From Streptomyces radicis (GTDB lineage Bacteria > Actinomycetota > Actinomycetes > Streptomycetales > Streptomycetaceae), in contig NZ_RBDY01000024.1 in NCBI RefSeq assembly GCF_003626575.1, forward strand, positions 1-64,000: a DNA stretch of 64,000 bases. Direction: 5' to 3'. A program made the position numbers and the translations under genes. Positions 1 through 8,193 of this stretch are shown one piece after another. Under the pieces are notes generated by a model. It ran no database searches and had not been told where the DNA came from. It saw only the letters and a list, made by a program, of their open reading frames with translations. Position 1 is the first letter of the stretch; every line of letters begins with the position of its first letter.

Positions 1-102
1 CTCAAACAACGCTGGCGAACCCTCCAGCACGTCACGATCAGCCCCACCCGCATCGGCGCCATCACACAAGCAGCTCTGGCACTCAACAACGCATGGAAAT
101 AA
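1..102 (+). pseudogene. 3' end of a DDE-type transposase gene (cut by window edge)
   Basis: The reading frame is open from the first base to a TAA stop and gives 33 residues beginning LKQRWRTLQHVTISPTRIG. This resembles the C-terminal tail of actinobacterial DDE endonuclease transposases of the IS5-like type. The catalytic part lies outside the window, so activity cannot be judged. It adjoins a second transposase-like remnant and marks the start of the accessory region. The family call rests on recalled similarity of this short tail. Confidence 0.5.
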
Positions 103-289
103 CCACCGCTGAGAAAACCTCAGTGTTCCCTTTTCCGGTCAATCGCGGAGCCGGTCGGCCACAGCGGCGTCCCGGTGAACGCGGCGAGGCGGGCGATGGT
201 GGCGATGTCGGGCCAGGACCGGCCTGCGAGCAGGTCGGCGACAAGGCGCGATCCGGCTGCAGTGCCCCGCCGCCGGCACCTCGCCCTCG

Positions 290-856
290 GTGACCTGCCC
301 CCGCTTCAACCACGTCCACCACACCCCCGCACCCCGGCCCACGGTCGTGGACCTCACCAGCCCACGAGCCACCGCCGCTACCAGCGCGGCAAAGCCCACC
401 ATCCCCATCCCGCAGGCCGAACGCCTGCGGCCAAAGCCCAAGGAAGAACTGCCCCGAGTCTGCCAGCGGCCCACGATCACCATCCACCCCGGCGATCTCG
501 GTAAGCTCGACAAATACCGCCAGGACCGGCACTACCTCCACCCGTCCTGGACCGACGCCTACCGGCCCGTCCGAGCGAACACCGAAGGCTTGAACGGGAG
601 AGCCAAGGGCCACAGCATCGACATCGCCGACCCCGGGAAAAGGCTCGCTCACGGCCGCGTCGCCCAGACCATCCTCCTGGCCCTGATGATCTGCACCATC
701 AACCTGGACATCCTGTCGGCCTGGCAGAACACCACCGGCCAGACGGCCACCGCCGAACCGGACGACACCGCCGAACTGCCCGGACACGTGCCGCCACCCG
801 TGAATCCGAACGGGCTCTCCCCACCCCAGTGGGCGGAAAGCAGCGCCAGCACCTGA
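290..856 (+). pseudogene. transposase-like remnant, N-terminus missing
   Basis: The 188-codon frame has a low-complexity Pro/Ala-rich first half. From about residue 64 it is convincing protein (KLDKYRQDRHYLHPSWTDAY, then RANTEGLNGRAKGHSIDIAD and a hydrophobic LLALMICTINLDIL stretch). That second half resembles the C-terminus of a widespread actinobacterial transposase-like or DDE-fold protein. No plausible start with a ribosome binding site precedes it, and the upstream third looks like non-homologous filler, so I read it as a decayed gene. It is flanked by another transposase fragment. The exact family is uncertain. Confidence 0.45.
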
Positions 857-1109
857 CGCCCCCGCACCACCAAGGCAGCCACGGCACGCCTGGAAGCGGC
901 TCCAGCAGGGCTGCCGCACCCGCAACCACCTCCGCCACCGGGCCACCGGCCGCCGAGCAACCGCGTCAGACCCGATTCCCGTTCGGACACCACCTCGAAC
1001 AAGCCCCGGAAACGACAAAGATCCCGACCGATCATGAAGATCGGCGGGATCTCGTCAACCGCTCCCGAGCTAACTCAAGAACGGCCCTTTCCCCGTCAGC
1101 ACCGGTGAA

Positions 1110-1406
1110 TCAGATGTCGTAGATCTTCTCGTACTTGTCCAAGATCGCTCGCGCTTGCCCCTTCCTGCGCCGCTCCGCGCGGTCTCGAGCGACGGTGTTG
1201 ATCTCCTCCGGGGTGAGGCCAAGCCAGCGGAGCGCATTCAAGGCGATGCTGATCACGGCTCCTCCCCCCGAGTGGTGGACGCCTCTGATCCCGGCCCGGT
1301 ACTGTGTGGTCCGAAGGATTCGAAAATGAACGTGAGTTACTACCGCAGCCAGCTGGAGCCGTCCGGCGCTGTGGAGCGCGAGCAGGCGGCGTTCTTCGGC
1401 GGGCAT
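1110..1406 (-). CDS. hypothetical protein, coupled to HprK-like gene
   Basis: This 98-residue protein is not recognised. Its ATG overlaps the stop of the upstream HprK-like gene (TGATG arrangement), which indicates translational coupling and argues that it is a real gene. The middle carries a Gly/His-rich segment (GIRGVHHSGGG). The C-terminal half is basic and helical (LTPEEINTVARDRAERRRKG) and ends in YEKIYDI. It has no signal peptide and no clear membrane span. From context it probably works with the P-loop protein encoded before it, as substrate or partner; that is inference. Confidence 0.6.
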   Translation of the reverse strand: MPAEERRLLALHSAGRLQLAAVVTHVHFRILRTTQYRAGIRGVHHSGGGAVISIALNALRWLGLTPEEINTVARDRAERRRKGQARAILDKYEKIYDI

Positions 1407-2560
1407 CAGTGCACCACCGCCTCGGCGTCCGGGTGGGTGGTGATGTCTTCGAGGAAGGCGACGTTCGCCCGGTGGTCGTGGCCCAGGGCGATCGCCCGGG
1501 TGGGTAGCGCACCCAGGCGCGCGGCGACCTTGGCGCGAGCCAGGGCGGTCCCGGCGTTCGCGCCGCCCGTCAGGCCGAAGATGTCCGGGTAGGAGTCCTC
1601 CACCGCGCCGCTCATGAAGTCCGCGTCGGTCAGGGCCGTCGCGCGCCCGTCGTCGACTTGCGGCTCGGCACCGGGGCGGACGAGGGGGAACAGCGTCACC
1701 GCGACACGGCCCGACGAGGCACCGCGCAGCCCGAACCAGCCGGTGAAGTCCTCCGGGCGCACATGCGCCTTCAACTCTCGCTCGCCGACACGCGGCGGCT
1801 CACTCCGCCCGGTGAGCAGAGCGGCGGTCACCCGCGGATCCTGCGAGGGATGCGGCTCGGCACCGGCCGCCCAACGGCGCCGGGCCACATCGGCCCAGCC
1901 CAAAGCGCGCATCAGTCCAAGCCCGACGGCCGCCCCCGAAGGCCAGGGTGCAAGCTCGACGCCGCCATCCTCCGTGGCCCGTGCGAACACCCGGTCGTTT
2001 CCGAGCAGTTGGGCGCCCCGCGAGGCGAGGGTCAACGCCACCGTCGACTTCCCGGCGCCACGCCCGCCGAGCGCGAGCACCGCCCGCTCCCCGTCCAGAA
2101 CGGCGGCCGAGGCGTGCAGGAGCACCCAGCCACTCGTCACGAGCTGGGCGCGCACCATCTCACGGGTTACGCGCGCTGTCGCGCGTGCGAGCGCCGGGCC
2201 GTGCTCGCTCCGTACGTCCATCCGCTGCGCGGCGGGTCGCCAACGGTAGGTGACCCTGTCGCGGGGCGCGACGGCGACCACCGTGCCGTCGGCGTTCCGT
2301 CGGTATCGCGTCGGCGTCCGGGGGTAGCCCGCCTCCGCCCAACCAGTCGTCGTGCCCCCGGCGGTGACGTTGCCGATGTCGCCGAGTGCGGCGGTCACCA
2401 CCGGCCCCGTCCCTCCCTCCGTCGGTTCCTCAACGGCCGCCCACCACGGCCCGACGTAGCGTCTGATCCACTCCAGTACCGAGGTCTCCGCCGACCGCAC
2501 CAGCACCGACGAACTCGCGCTCGCCGACAGCAGAAGCCCCCGCGCGTCACATCTCCGCAC
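1406..2560 (-). CDS. HPr kinase/phosphorylase-like P-loop protein
   Basis: The 384-residue product carries a Walker A motif GGRGAGKST at residues 165-173. It is preceded by LLHASAAVLDGERAVLAL and followed by GAQLLGNDR, the layout of the HprK-type kinase fold, which phosphorylates serine on proteins or peptides. The first 130 residues are a separate domain of unknown role. HprK itself phosphorylates HPr of the sugar PTS, but no PTS gene is nearby; relatives in actinomycetes modify peptides or have unknown targets. The GTG start at 2558-2560 lies behind a purine-rich GAAGGGG stretch. It forms an operon with the 98-residue gene downstream. The substrate is unknown. Confidence 0.65.
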   Translation of the reverse strand: MRRCDARGLLLSASASSSVLVRSAETSVLEWIRRYVGPWWAAVEEPTEGGTGPVVTAALGDIGNVTAGGTTTGWAEAGYPRTPTRYRRNADGTVVAVAPRDRVTYRWRPAAQRMDVRSEHGPALARATARVTREMVRAQLVTSGWVLLHASAAVLDGERAVLALGGRGAGKSTVALTLASRGAQLLGNDRVFARATEDGGVELAPWPSGAAVGLGLMRALGWADVARRRWAAGAEPHPSQDPRVTAALLTGRSEPPRVGERELKAHVRPEDFTGWFGLRGASSGRVAVTLFPLVRPGAEPQVDDGRATALTDADFMSGAVEDSYPDIFGLTGGANAGTALARAKVAARLGALPTRAIALGHDHRANVAFLEDITTHPDAEAVVH

Positions 2561-2780
2561 GCTCGCGCCCCTTCCCTCCCACGTTCAGGACCGACGGCGG
2601 TCCACCGCCCGATCGGTACCTGCCAGCGTGCGGCGGCGCGGCGCGCGAACCCATCCCAGCGCCCTATAGGACGGCCCTGTCGTCAACCGTCGTGCGACCG
2701 GGGCGCGCGGGCGGTGGTGCGGGTGCGCCGGAGCCGCTTCTACGGTGGTGGTGTCGTGACGCCGGGCCGAGGGAGCCGCC

Positions 2781-4193
2781 GTGCGCAATCATCCGGAGCA
2801 GCTGGTCATTCCCCGCGATCTGTGGGAGCGCGAGGCGGTGCGGAGGGCATTGGCCGAGCGGGATGTGGGCATGCTGTTCCGGCACTTCCGCCGTTACACC
2901 GGCGCCAGCCAGACGGCCGTCGGCGCACGTGTCGGGCTGGCGCAGTCCGATGTGAGCGAGATCGAGCGCGGCATCAGGGCGGTCACCAGCATCGACGTTC
3001 TCACGCGCGTCGCCGTCGGCCTCGGCATTCCGCTGTCCCGTCTCGGGCTCGGCGGGCCGCCGTCCGCCACTCCGCCGCCGCGTGACGCCGATCGAGCGGG
3101 CTCGGCGGCTACGCTGGCGGCAGCCGACCGGGAGGACGATGTGCGACGTCGCGACCTGATGGCCGGAGCGCTGGGACTCGGGGCCGGTCTGACCGTGGGC
3201 GCCGGTGCCTCGGCCGCCGCCGACCCGGGGACGGGCGATCCCGCCGCGGCCATGGAACGGGCCCTGTTCGAGCCGCTCGACGTGCCTCCCGCCCGCCTGG
3301 CCGACCTCCATGCCTCGCTCTCCGGCGCCCGCCAGGACTTCGTGGACGCGAGGTACTCCGCGCTCGGCACTGCCCTGCCCGGCCTCATCGCCACCGCCGA
3401 GGCGACCCGCGACGCGACCACGGGGCGAGCACGCGAGCGTGCCCAGGCCGTGGTCGCCCGCTCCTATGTGCTGGCCACCGAGCTGGCCGTCAAGCAGCAC
3501 TCGGAAGCGGCCTGGGCCACCGCCGACCGTGCCTTGACGGCGGCTCGTGCGAGCGGTGATCCGCGGCCGGTCGGCGAGGCGGCCCGGGTGCTGGCCATCA
3601 CGATGCGCCGGGCGGGCCGCAGCCGTTCCGCCGTCGACTTCCTCGCGCGCACCTCCGCCTCGCTCGAGCCGACGAACGGAAGCGACGCGACCAAGGCCGA
3701 GGCGCGCGCCGCTCGCGTCTGCCTCCTGCTCACCGCCGCGTATACCGCGGCCTCCGGACAGACGCGCGGCACCGCGCTCGACCTGCTCGCCGAGGCCGAG
3801 GAGATCGCGGAACGCCTCCCGGACGGGCCCGCGCGCGGGGGGCTGTTCACGATCGCGGCCAGCCCGGCGGAGTGTGCCATGTACCGGATCAGCACCTACA
3901 ACGCCTTGGGCTCCCCCGACGAGGGGGTCCCGTACGTCCGGCGCGTGGTCTCCGGACGACTGCCGACCACCGAGCGGGTGGCCCGTTTCGCCACCGACAC
4001 CGCCCGTATGTGGCACCAACTCGGCGACGGCACACGGGCGTTCGCCGCCCTCCAGACGATCGAGCGCACCGCCCCCGAGGAACTGCGCCGTCCCGCCCTG
4101 CGCGGCCTCACCCTCGACCTCCTCTACGGACCGCGAAGCATCCCAGGCCTGCGCTCCTTCGCCCTTCGCACCGGGGCGCTGGCGGCCGACTGA
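2781..4193 (+). CDS. XRE-family regulator with TPR-like C-terminal domain
   Basis: The protein has 470 residues. An XRE helix-turn-helix lies near residues 33-85 (FRRYTGASQTAVGARVGLAQ, then SEIERGIRAVTSIDVLTRVA). A linker contains RRDLMAGALGLGAG, a Tat-like stretch often seen in this regulator type but internal here, so unlikely to be a signal. From about residue 150 to the end there are Ala-rich helical repeats typical of TPR-like ligand or peptide sensing domains. The gene is divergent from the HprK-like operon, with about 220 bp between them for both promoters. It may control its neighbours; the ligand is unknown. Confidence 0.8.
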   Translation: MRNHPEQLVIPRDLWEREAVRRALAERDVGMLFRHFRRYTGASQTAVGARVGLAQSDVSEIERGIRAVTSIDVLTRVAVGLGIPLSRLGLGGPPSATPPPRDADRAGSAATLAAADREDDVRRRDLMAGALGLGAGLTVGAGASAAADPGTGDPAAAMERALFEPLDVPPARLADLHASLSGARQDFVDARYSALGTALPGLIATAEATRDATTGRARERAQAVVARSYVLATELAVKQHSEAAWATADRALTAARASGDPRPVGEAARVLAITMRRAGRSRSAVDFLARTSASLEPTNGSDATKAEARAARVCLLLTAAYTAASGQTRGTALDLLAEAEEIAERLPDGPARGGLFTIAASPAECAMYRISTYNALGSPDEGVPYVRRVVSGRLPTTERVARFATDTARMWHQLGDGTRAFAALQTIERTAPEELRRPALRGLTLDLLYGPRSIPGLRSFALRTGALAAD

Positions 4194-4235
4194 CCGGACG
4201 CCCCGTCCCTCGCGGCGGGGTGCTGTGCTGGTCGG

Positions 4236-4484
4236 TCACCCGTCGCCATGACTCAGCCCGAGTACCTCCGCGACGAGCGCTGAAGGCAGGCTCGGCATCA
4301 GCCAGCGAGCGGCGGCGAGAGTCCTCTGATCCGCTTCCTCCGGCCCTTCTCTCGGAGCAGCGGACGCGGAGGATCCGACGAACGTGATCGTGTCGTCGTT
4401 GGTGGACAACGGAATCATGACTCGTGTGCCCTTGTGTGTCTCGAGCCATAGCGCTGAGGTCTGGTTTGCTTCTCCGGCCATCAT
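4236..4484 (-). CDS. small hypothetical protein
   Basis: From the first of two adjacent ATG codons at 4479-4484, preceded by GAGGG, the product has 82 residues. A longer in-frame start at 4535 has no good ribosome binding site. The N-terminal part is plausibly a small beta domain (ALWLETHKGTRVMIPLSTND) and the C-terminal part is helical (LAAARWLMPSLPSALVAEVL). I do not recognise it. It stands alone between two XRE regulators and is transcribed against both. Confidence 0.45.
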   Translation of the reverse strand: MMAGEANQTSALWLETHKGTRVMIPLSTNDDTITFVGSSASAAPREGPEEADQRTLAAARWLMPSLPSALVAEVLGLSHGDG

Positions 4485-4755
4485 GTCCCTCACGTGATCG
4501 CCTGAATTGCGTGGCGAACTACGCCTGTTCTCCAATGTGTTCTCCGCCGCGGAGGGTCTTCACAGACTCGACATCACGTCGGCTACGGACGGTGATCGCA
4601 TAGTGGCGTGAAACTTAGTCAGCGGATGGAAGGCTGTCAATCTGTCCGCTGCGAGTCGAGAGCGAGGAACGATCGGTGCCGTCGGAAATCGACCGGTCCT
4701 CATGTGTGGACCTGCGGCATCTCGAAATCGCACTGGGTGTCGAGGTGGCATTTCG

Positions 4756-4784
4756 TTGCCGATTCCGGCGGACGACTGTATAAG
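4756..4784 (+). promoter_or_regulatory. sigma-70-type promoter for the XRE-ImmA module
   Basis: TTGCCG at 4756-4761 and TATAAG at 4779-4784 are separated by 17 bp, close to the vegetative (HrdB) promoter consensus. Transcription would start near 4790 and give a leader of roughly 60 nt before the GTG at 4853. It sits in a locally AT-richer stretch (about 4560-4800) that holds no other gene. Confidence 0.6.
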
Positions 4785-4852
4785 GGTATGCGGGTATCTC
4801 GTCCGCGATGACGAGGCGCCGTCAGCGGTTGTGTCTACCAGGGAGCGGGAAC

Positions 4853-5326
4853 GTGGTCAGCGATATTCACGACACCGACCCGGAGTCTTCGCCACTGGCC
4901 CAGCGCCTGGAAACCATCATCTCTGCGTACTACCGGAACAGGCGGCGGCCCGGCTACAAGGAGATGACCAAAGAGATCGAACAAGCAACCGGCCGTTCCT
5001 TCTCCAGCACCTACCTGTGGGAGCTGGCGACCGGGCGGAAGCAGAATGTCACGGGGGAGCATCTGCATACGCTCGCCGAGTTCTTCGGTGTCACCCGGGA
5101 CTACTTCACGGATCCCGAGGTTTCCGAGAAGGTGCGGCGCCAGATGGAGTTCGCCGTCGCGCTCGGGAACGGCAAGGTGCGCACTCTCGCCGCCCGGGCC
5201 GACGGCCTCTCGGACACGCATCTGGAGGCGATTCTCGCGGTGGTGAACGCCATGTCGGACGCGCCGACCCACGATGACCAGTCCTCGAAGTCCCATGAGG
5301 AGCCGGGCAGGTCGACACGGGCGTAG
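4853..5326 (+). CDS. small XRE-type DNA-binding protein
   Basis: The GTG at 4853, preceded by GGGAGCGGGA, gives 157 residues; an in-frame ATG at 4808 is less likely because it lacks a binding site. The protein has a helix-turn-helix of the kind seen in actinobacterial XRE proteins paired with ImmA peptidases (PGYKEMTKEIEQATGRSFSS, then LWELATGRKQNVTGEHLHTL and AEFFGVTRDYF). The C-terminus is helical and ends in a polar tail. The ImmA-like gene starts 28 bp downstream, so the two are probably cotranscribed. It probably represses or activates its own operon and is controlled by the peptidase, by analogy with ImmR/ImmA. Confidence 0.75.
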   Translation: MVSDIHDTDPESSPLAQRLETIISAYYRNRRRPGYKEMTKEIEQATGRSFSSTYLWELATGRKQNVTGEHLHTLAEFFGVTRDYFTDPEVSEKVRRQMEFAVALGNGKVRTLAARADGLSDTHLEAILAVVNAMSDAPTHDDQSSKSHEEPGRSTRA

Positions 5327-5354
5327 CGCTGGGTGAAGCAAGAGAAGGGGTGAC

Positions 5355-5951
5355 GTGAGTGGTGAGGCTTTCCACCGATGCCCTCTGCGCGGGGAAGATC
5401 CGGAGCGGCGGATGACGACAGCAGCCGAATACGCGCACTTGCGAGCTCGCTGCCAGAACATCCTCTACGACCTGGGCGTCCCTCAGCCGTATTCCCTTGA
5501 TTCGACTGTTCGTTGGATGGAGGCCCTGCGGGATCGGCCATTGGTCTTGAAGGAGTTGCCGCAGCAGGTGGCCCATGCGGGGGCATGCGGTCTGTGGGTG
5601 GGGACCGATGACGCGGACTTCGTCTTCTACGAGGCCCGGACTGCCCCCTTGCACCGGGAGCACATCATCCTGCACGAGATCGCCCACATGTTGGTGGCCC
5701 ACCACCGCGTCGGGTTCGGCGACATCGACGGCGAGGGGGAAGGCTTGGGCGGTGAGCTGGCGGGCCTGCTCACCGGGCTTCAACCTCATCTGATCAGACG
5801 CCTGATGATGCGGACCAGCTACACCAGTGCGGAGGAGCAGGAGGCCGAGATGCTCGCCAGCCTCATGCGCGGCGGCCGGATGCCGCCTCGGGGTGGAGCG
5901 TTGGGACGGCTGGGCGCGTTGTTCGGCGTGCGGGGCGATGAGCGTTACTGA
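5355..5951 (+). CDS. ImmA/IrrE-type zinc metallopeptidase
   Basis: The 198-residue product has the zinc-binding motif HEIAH at residues 107-111, preceded by the typical REHIIL helix. An acidic helix (AEEQEAEMLAS) could supply the third ligand. These are hallmarks of the ImmA/IrrE M78-type peptidases that cleave cognate XRE repressors. The GTG at 5355 follows GAGAAGGGG; an internal ATG at 5412 is an alternative giving 179 residues. Its 3' end overlaps the start of the membrane protein gene by 14 bp. Context (XRE before, membrane protein after) fits a signal-responsive switch. Confidence 0.8.
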   Translation: MSGEAFHRCPLRGEDPERRMTTAAEYAHLRARCQNILYDLGVPQPYSLDSTVRWMEALRDRPLVLKELPQQVAHAGACGLWVGTDDADFVFYEARTAPLHREHIILHEIAHMLVAHHRVGFGDIDGEGEGLGGELAGLLTGLQPHLIRRLMMRTSYTSAEEQEAEMLASLMRGGRMPPRGGALGRLGALFGVRGDERY

Positions 5952-7086
5952 GTGGGCCGAGCACGTCGGTCGCTGGAGCGTCGTCGTGATGTGGGCGGCG
6001 TTGATCGTCCGCGCCCGGCCCGCGTGGAAAGAGTCCCATCAACGTGGTTTGTGGTTCGCCATCCTGACGGCGGCGAGCGCCACGACGCTCTTCCAACCCG
6101 AGGTCGTCGACTGGGCTGTCGACGTCACCGGCGATTCCGGTGCGGTTACGTTGTCCCGCAACGTCGTCGGGGTTCTGGCCGCGGGGCTCATGCTGCTGTT
6201 CGTCGTCGATTCGGCTCATCCGCGTCGGGCGCGCCTGGTCATCGCCTCCGCGTTGTCCGCCGCCGTGGTGCTGCTGCTGGTCATGGACCTGGCTCGGGGC
6301 GACTACTCAGGGCCCTTGATTCCCCCGACCGGTGGTCCCCCGGAGCCTTCCACGGCTTACTGGTTGGTCGTCTGCGTCACCCACCTGATCGCCGACGCGG
6401 TGGTCGTGGTCCTGTGCGTGCGGTACGGGGCTCGGACCTGCGATCGCGATCTGGCCTGGTCGCTGCGGCTGTTCGCGCTGGGCAGCGTGCTGGCGCTCGC
6501 CTACTGGGCCGGTCATCTCATCCACCTCTACGTCCGCATCCCGGACGCGCTGCCGTGGTTGGCGGTGATCATCAACGTGCATGGCGCCTGCCGGGCTCTC
6601 ACCCTGCTGGTACCGACCGCGACCGGGGCCGCTCGGATCGTTCAACAGGCCCGTCTCGTCTGGGCCTTGTGGCCCCTGTGGCGGGACCTGTCCGCGGCCG
6701 TTCCCACGGTCGTGCTGGCCCCGCCACGACCCACGCGGCTGCGTCAGCTGCTCGGGTTGCGCGGGTCTCTCGCGTTGCAGGGGCATCGGCAGACGATCGA
6801 GATCTATGACGCCGTTCTCCCACTGCAAGCGCATCTTGCTCCGGACGCTTATGACCGTGCCGCGGAACGTGCTCGGGAGCTCGGCGTTCCGGCCGGGGAT
6901 GTGGCAGCCGCGGCCCTGGCCGGTGCGCTGGGGCAGGCGTGGCGCGCGAAGCTCGCCGGGGAAGCCGCTGGCGAGCCTCGCTCGTTGCCGGGCCTGGGCG
7001 GGGCCGATGCGGCGTTGCTCCTGGCGGTGGCCCGCCACTGGGCCGTCATGTCCCGCGCTCTGCCGAGCCCCGAGCCCGTTCCGTAG
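5938..7086 (+). CDS. multi-pass membrane protein, MAB_1171c-like
   Basis: Starting at the ATG inside the end of the ImmA-like gene, the product has 382 residues. About seven hydrophobic helices fill the first 230 residues (for example VVVMWAALIV, LFAILTAAS-like, VLAAGLMLLFVV, LVIASALSAAVVLLLVMDLA, YWLVVCVTHLIADAVVVVL). A soluble C-terminal domain of about 150 residues follows (LRQLLGLRGSLALQGHRQTI onwards). This matches proteins annotated as MAB_1171c family putative transporters, which recur beside XRE/ImmA pairs in actinobacteria. The transported substrate, if any, is unknown. It could instead be a receptor for the peptidase switch. Confidence 0.7.
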   Translation: MSVTEWAEHVGRWSVVVMWAALIVRARPAWKESHQRGLWFAILTAASATTLFQPEVVDWAVDVTGDSGAVTLSRNVVGVLAAGLMLLFVVDSAHPRRARLVIASALSAAVVLLLVMDLARGDYSGPLIPPTGGPPEPSTAYWLVVCVTHLIADAVVVVLCVRYGARTCDRDLAWSLRLFALGSVLALAYWAGHLIHLYVRIPDALPWLAVIINVHGACRALTLLVPTATGAARIVQQARLVWALWPLWRDLSAAVPTVVLAPPRPTRLRQLLGLRGSLALQGHRQTIEIYDAVLPLQAHLAPDAYDRAAERARELGVPAGDVAAAALAGALGQAWRAKLAGEAAGEPRSLPGLGGADAALLLAVARHWAVMSRALPSPEPVP

Positions 7087-7132
7087 TCGCCCTGAGTCAA
7101 GGAGACGCCGCATGACACCCCCTGTGTCAACC

Positions 7133-7960
7133 TCAGGCCGCTTGAGTGAGTGGTTGTGGGGTTGTGAGTCGTTGAGCTCCGCCGTGTTTGGCGGGGTTGT
7201 AGGGCTGGTGGTTGAGCCAGCATCGGTGGATTACGCGGATCCATGCTCGGGCCAGGACGCGGACGGCTTGGGGATGGTCCATGCCCCGGTCGCGGGCGCG
7301 GCGGTAGATGTCGGCGGCCCATGGGCTGTCGAAGCGGCTGTTGCCCGCGAAGGTCGTCATGGCGGTGCGCAGGCGTTTGTTGCAGGCCCAGCGGTAGGAC
7401 ACGCCGCGGTGGCGTCCGGACGCCTTGGTGACCGGGGCTACGCCTGCGAAGACGGCCTTGGCGCCGGGCCAGAAGGCGTCCAGCAGCGAGTTGAGCATGT
7501 TGGTGGCCATCACCCGCAGCCGCACCACGTCGTCCCGGGTGCGCACCACCGTGCGCAGGGTCTTGGTCTGCGGGGAGAACGGGCGGGCCGCGCTGAGCTT
7601 GTGGTGGCGCAGCCGGAGGTACTCGGCGATCACCATCGCGTCGCCGGGGTCGGACTTCGCGCCAGAGAGGACCTCGGCGTCACGCCATGCCTTGATGGCG
7701 TTGGACTTCACCGGCACCACCGGATGACCGGCCTCCAGCAGTACGTCCACCAGCCGCCCGTCGGGACGCTCGATCGCTACGGGGATCTCCTCGGCCTGGC
7801 CGAACTTCCTCAGGCGGCGGGCCAGTTCGGCGAACCCGGCCGCGGTGTGGGCGATGGTGAACTCGGCCTTCGCCCGGCCGGCTCCGTCGAGTACGCATAC
7901 GGCGTGCTCGGCCGAGCCCCAGTCGATCCCGATGTAGTAGCCACTCTCCGGCAGTGCCAC
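7133..7960 (-). pseudogene. IS110-family recombinase, internal deletion
   Basis: From the GTG at 7958-7960, preceded by GAGGAGAG, there are 275 residues; intact relatives have about 400. The N-terminal DEDD (RuvC-like) domain is present (YYIGIDWGSAEHAVCVLD, IERPDGRLVDVLLEAG, AKSDPGDAMVIAEYLRL). The C-terminal Transposase_20-like part is also present (GVAPVTKASGRHRGVSYRWA and AWIRVIHRCWLNHQPYNPAK). The join near AFWPGAKAVFAGVAP skips roughly 100 residues that normally connect the two domains, without shifting the frame. An upstream extension of the frame to 8146 has no start signal and is ignored. It is likely inactive. Confidence 0.8.
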
Positions 7961-8190
7961 AGCTCTCCTCGTACCTATCAGCGACAGGCCGGTGACGAAG
8001 CTGATCACCGGGCGGTCACTGACTGGCGCTCTGCGGCGCGTCCCTCTGTTGCCGGTCGACAGCTCCGGAAGAGCCGGGGGCGGCAGTGTCATGCGGGCCC
8101 TGAACGGGCGACCACCGCGGGCCGTCACCCCGGCTCTCACCGGCATCTAACCACGACCCTCTCAACGAGGCCCGCACAAAGGAGGGTCCA
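7133..8190 (-). mobile_element. degenerate IS110-family element (ends not defined)
   Basis: The element consists of an internally deleted DEDD recombinase gene plus a non-coding stretch upstream of it. IS110 elements lack classical terminal inverted repeats, so the borders given are the gene end and the start of the next gene's leader. A short inverted repeat TGACAC/GTGTCA at 7113-7118 and 7124-7129 lies just outside the recombinase 3' end and could mark that border. The element sits between the XRE-ImmA module and the SDR gene. Confidence 0.6.
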
Positions 8191-8193
8191 CCA
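7961..8193 (-). other. non-coding end of IS110 element, possible bridge RNA region
   Basis: About 230 bp upstream of the recombinase start contain no convincing gene. IS110-group elements encode their guide (bridge) RNA in this non-coding end. A perfect 7-bp stem CCGGTGA/TCACCGG with a 9-nt loop lies at 7989-8011, and other GC-rich inverted segments lie at about 8060-8130. No structure with the two guide loops could be established by eye, and part of this stretch must also serve as leader of the SDR gene. Confidence 0.3.

Noticed and set aside
120..250. Minus-strand fragment reading ADLLAGRSWPDIATIARLAA
   Set aside because: It looks protein-like and could be another broken mobile gene, but it has no start, is about 40 residues long and I cannot assign it to a family.
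1311..1325. AGGATTCGAA resembling the T-arm of tRNA-Tyr, a possible att site
   Set aside because: Only ten bases match and the flanks do not continue the tRNA sequence; expected by chance.
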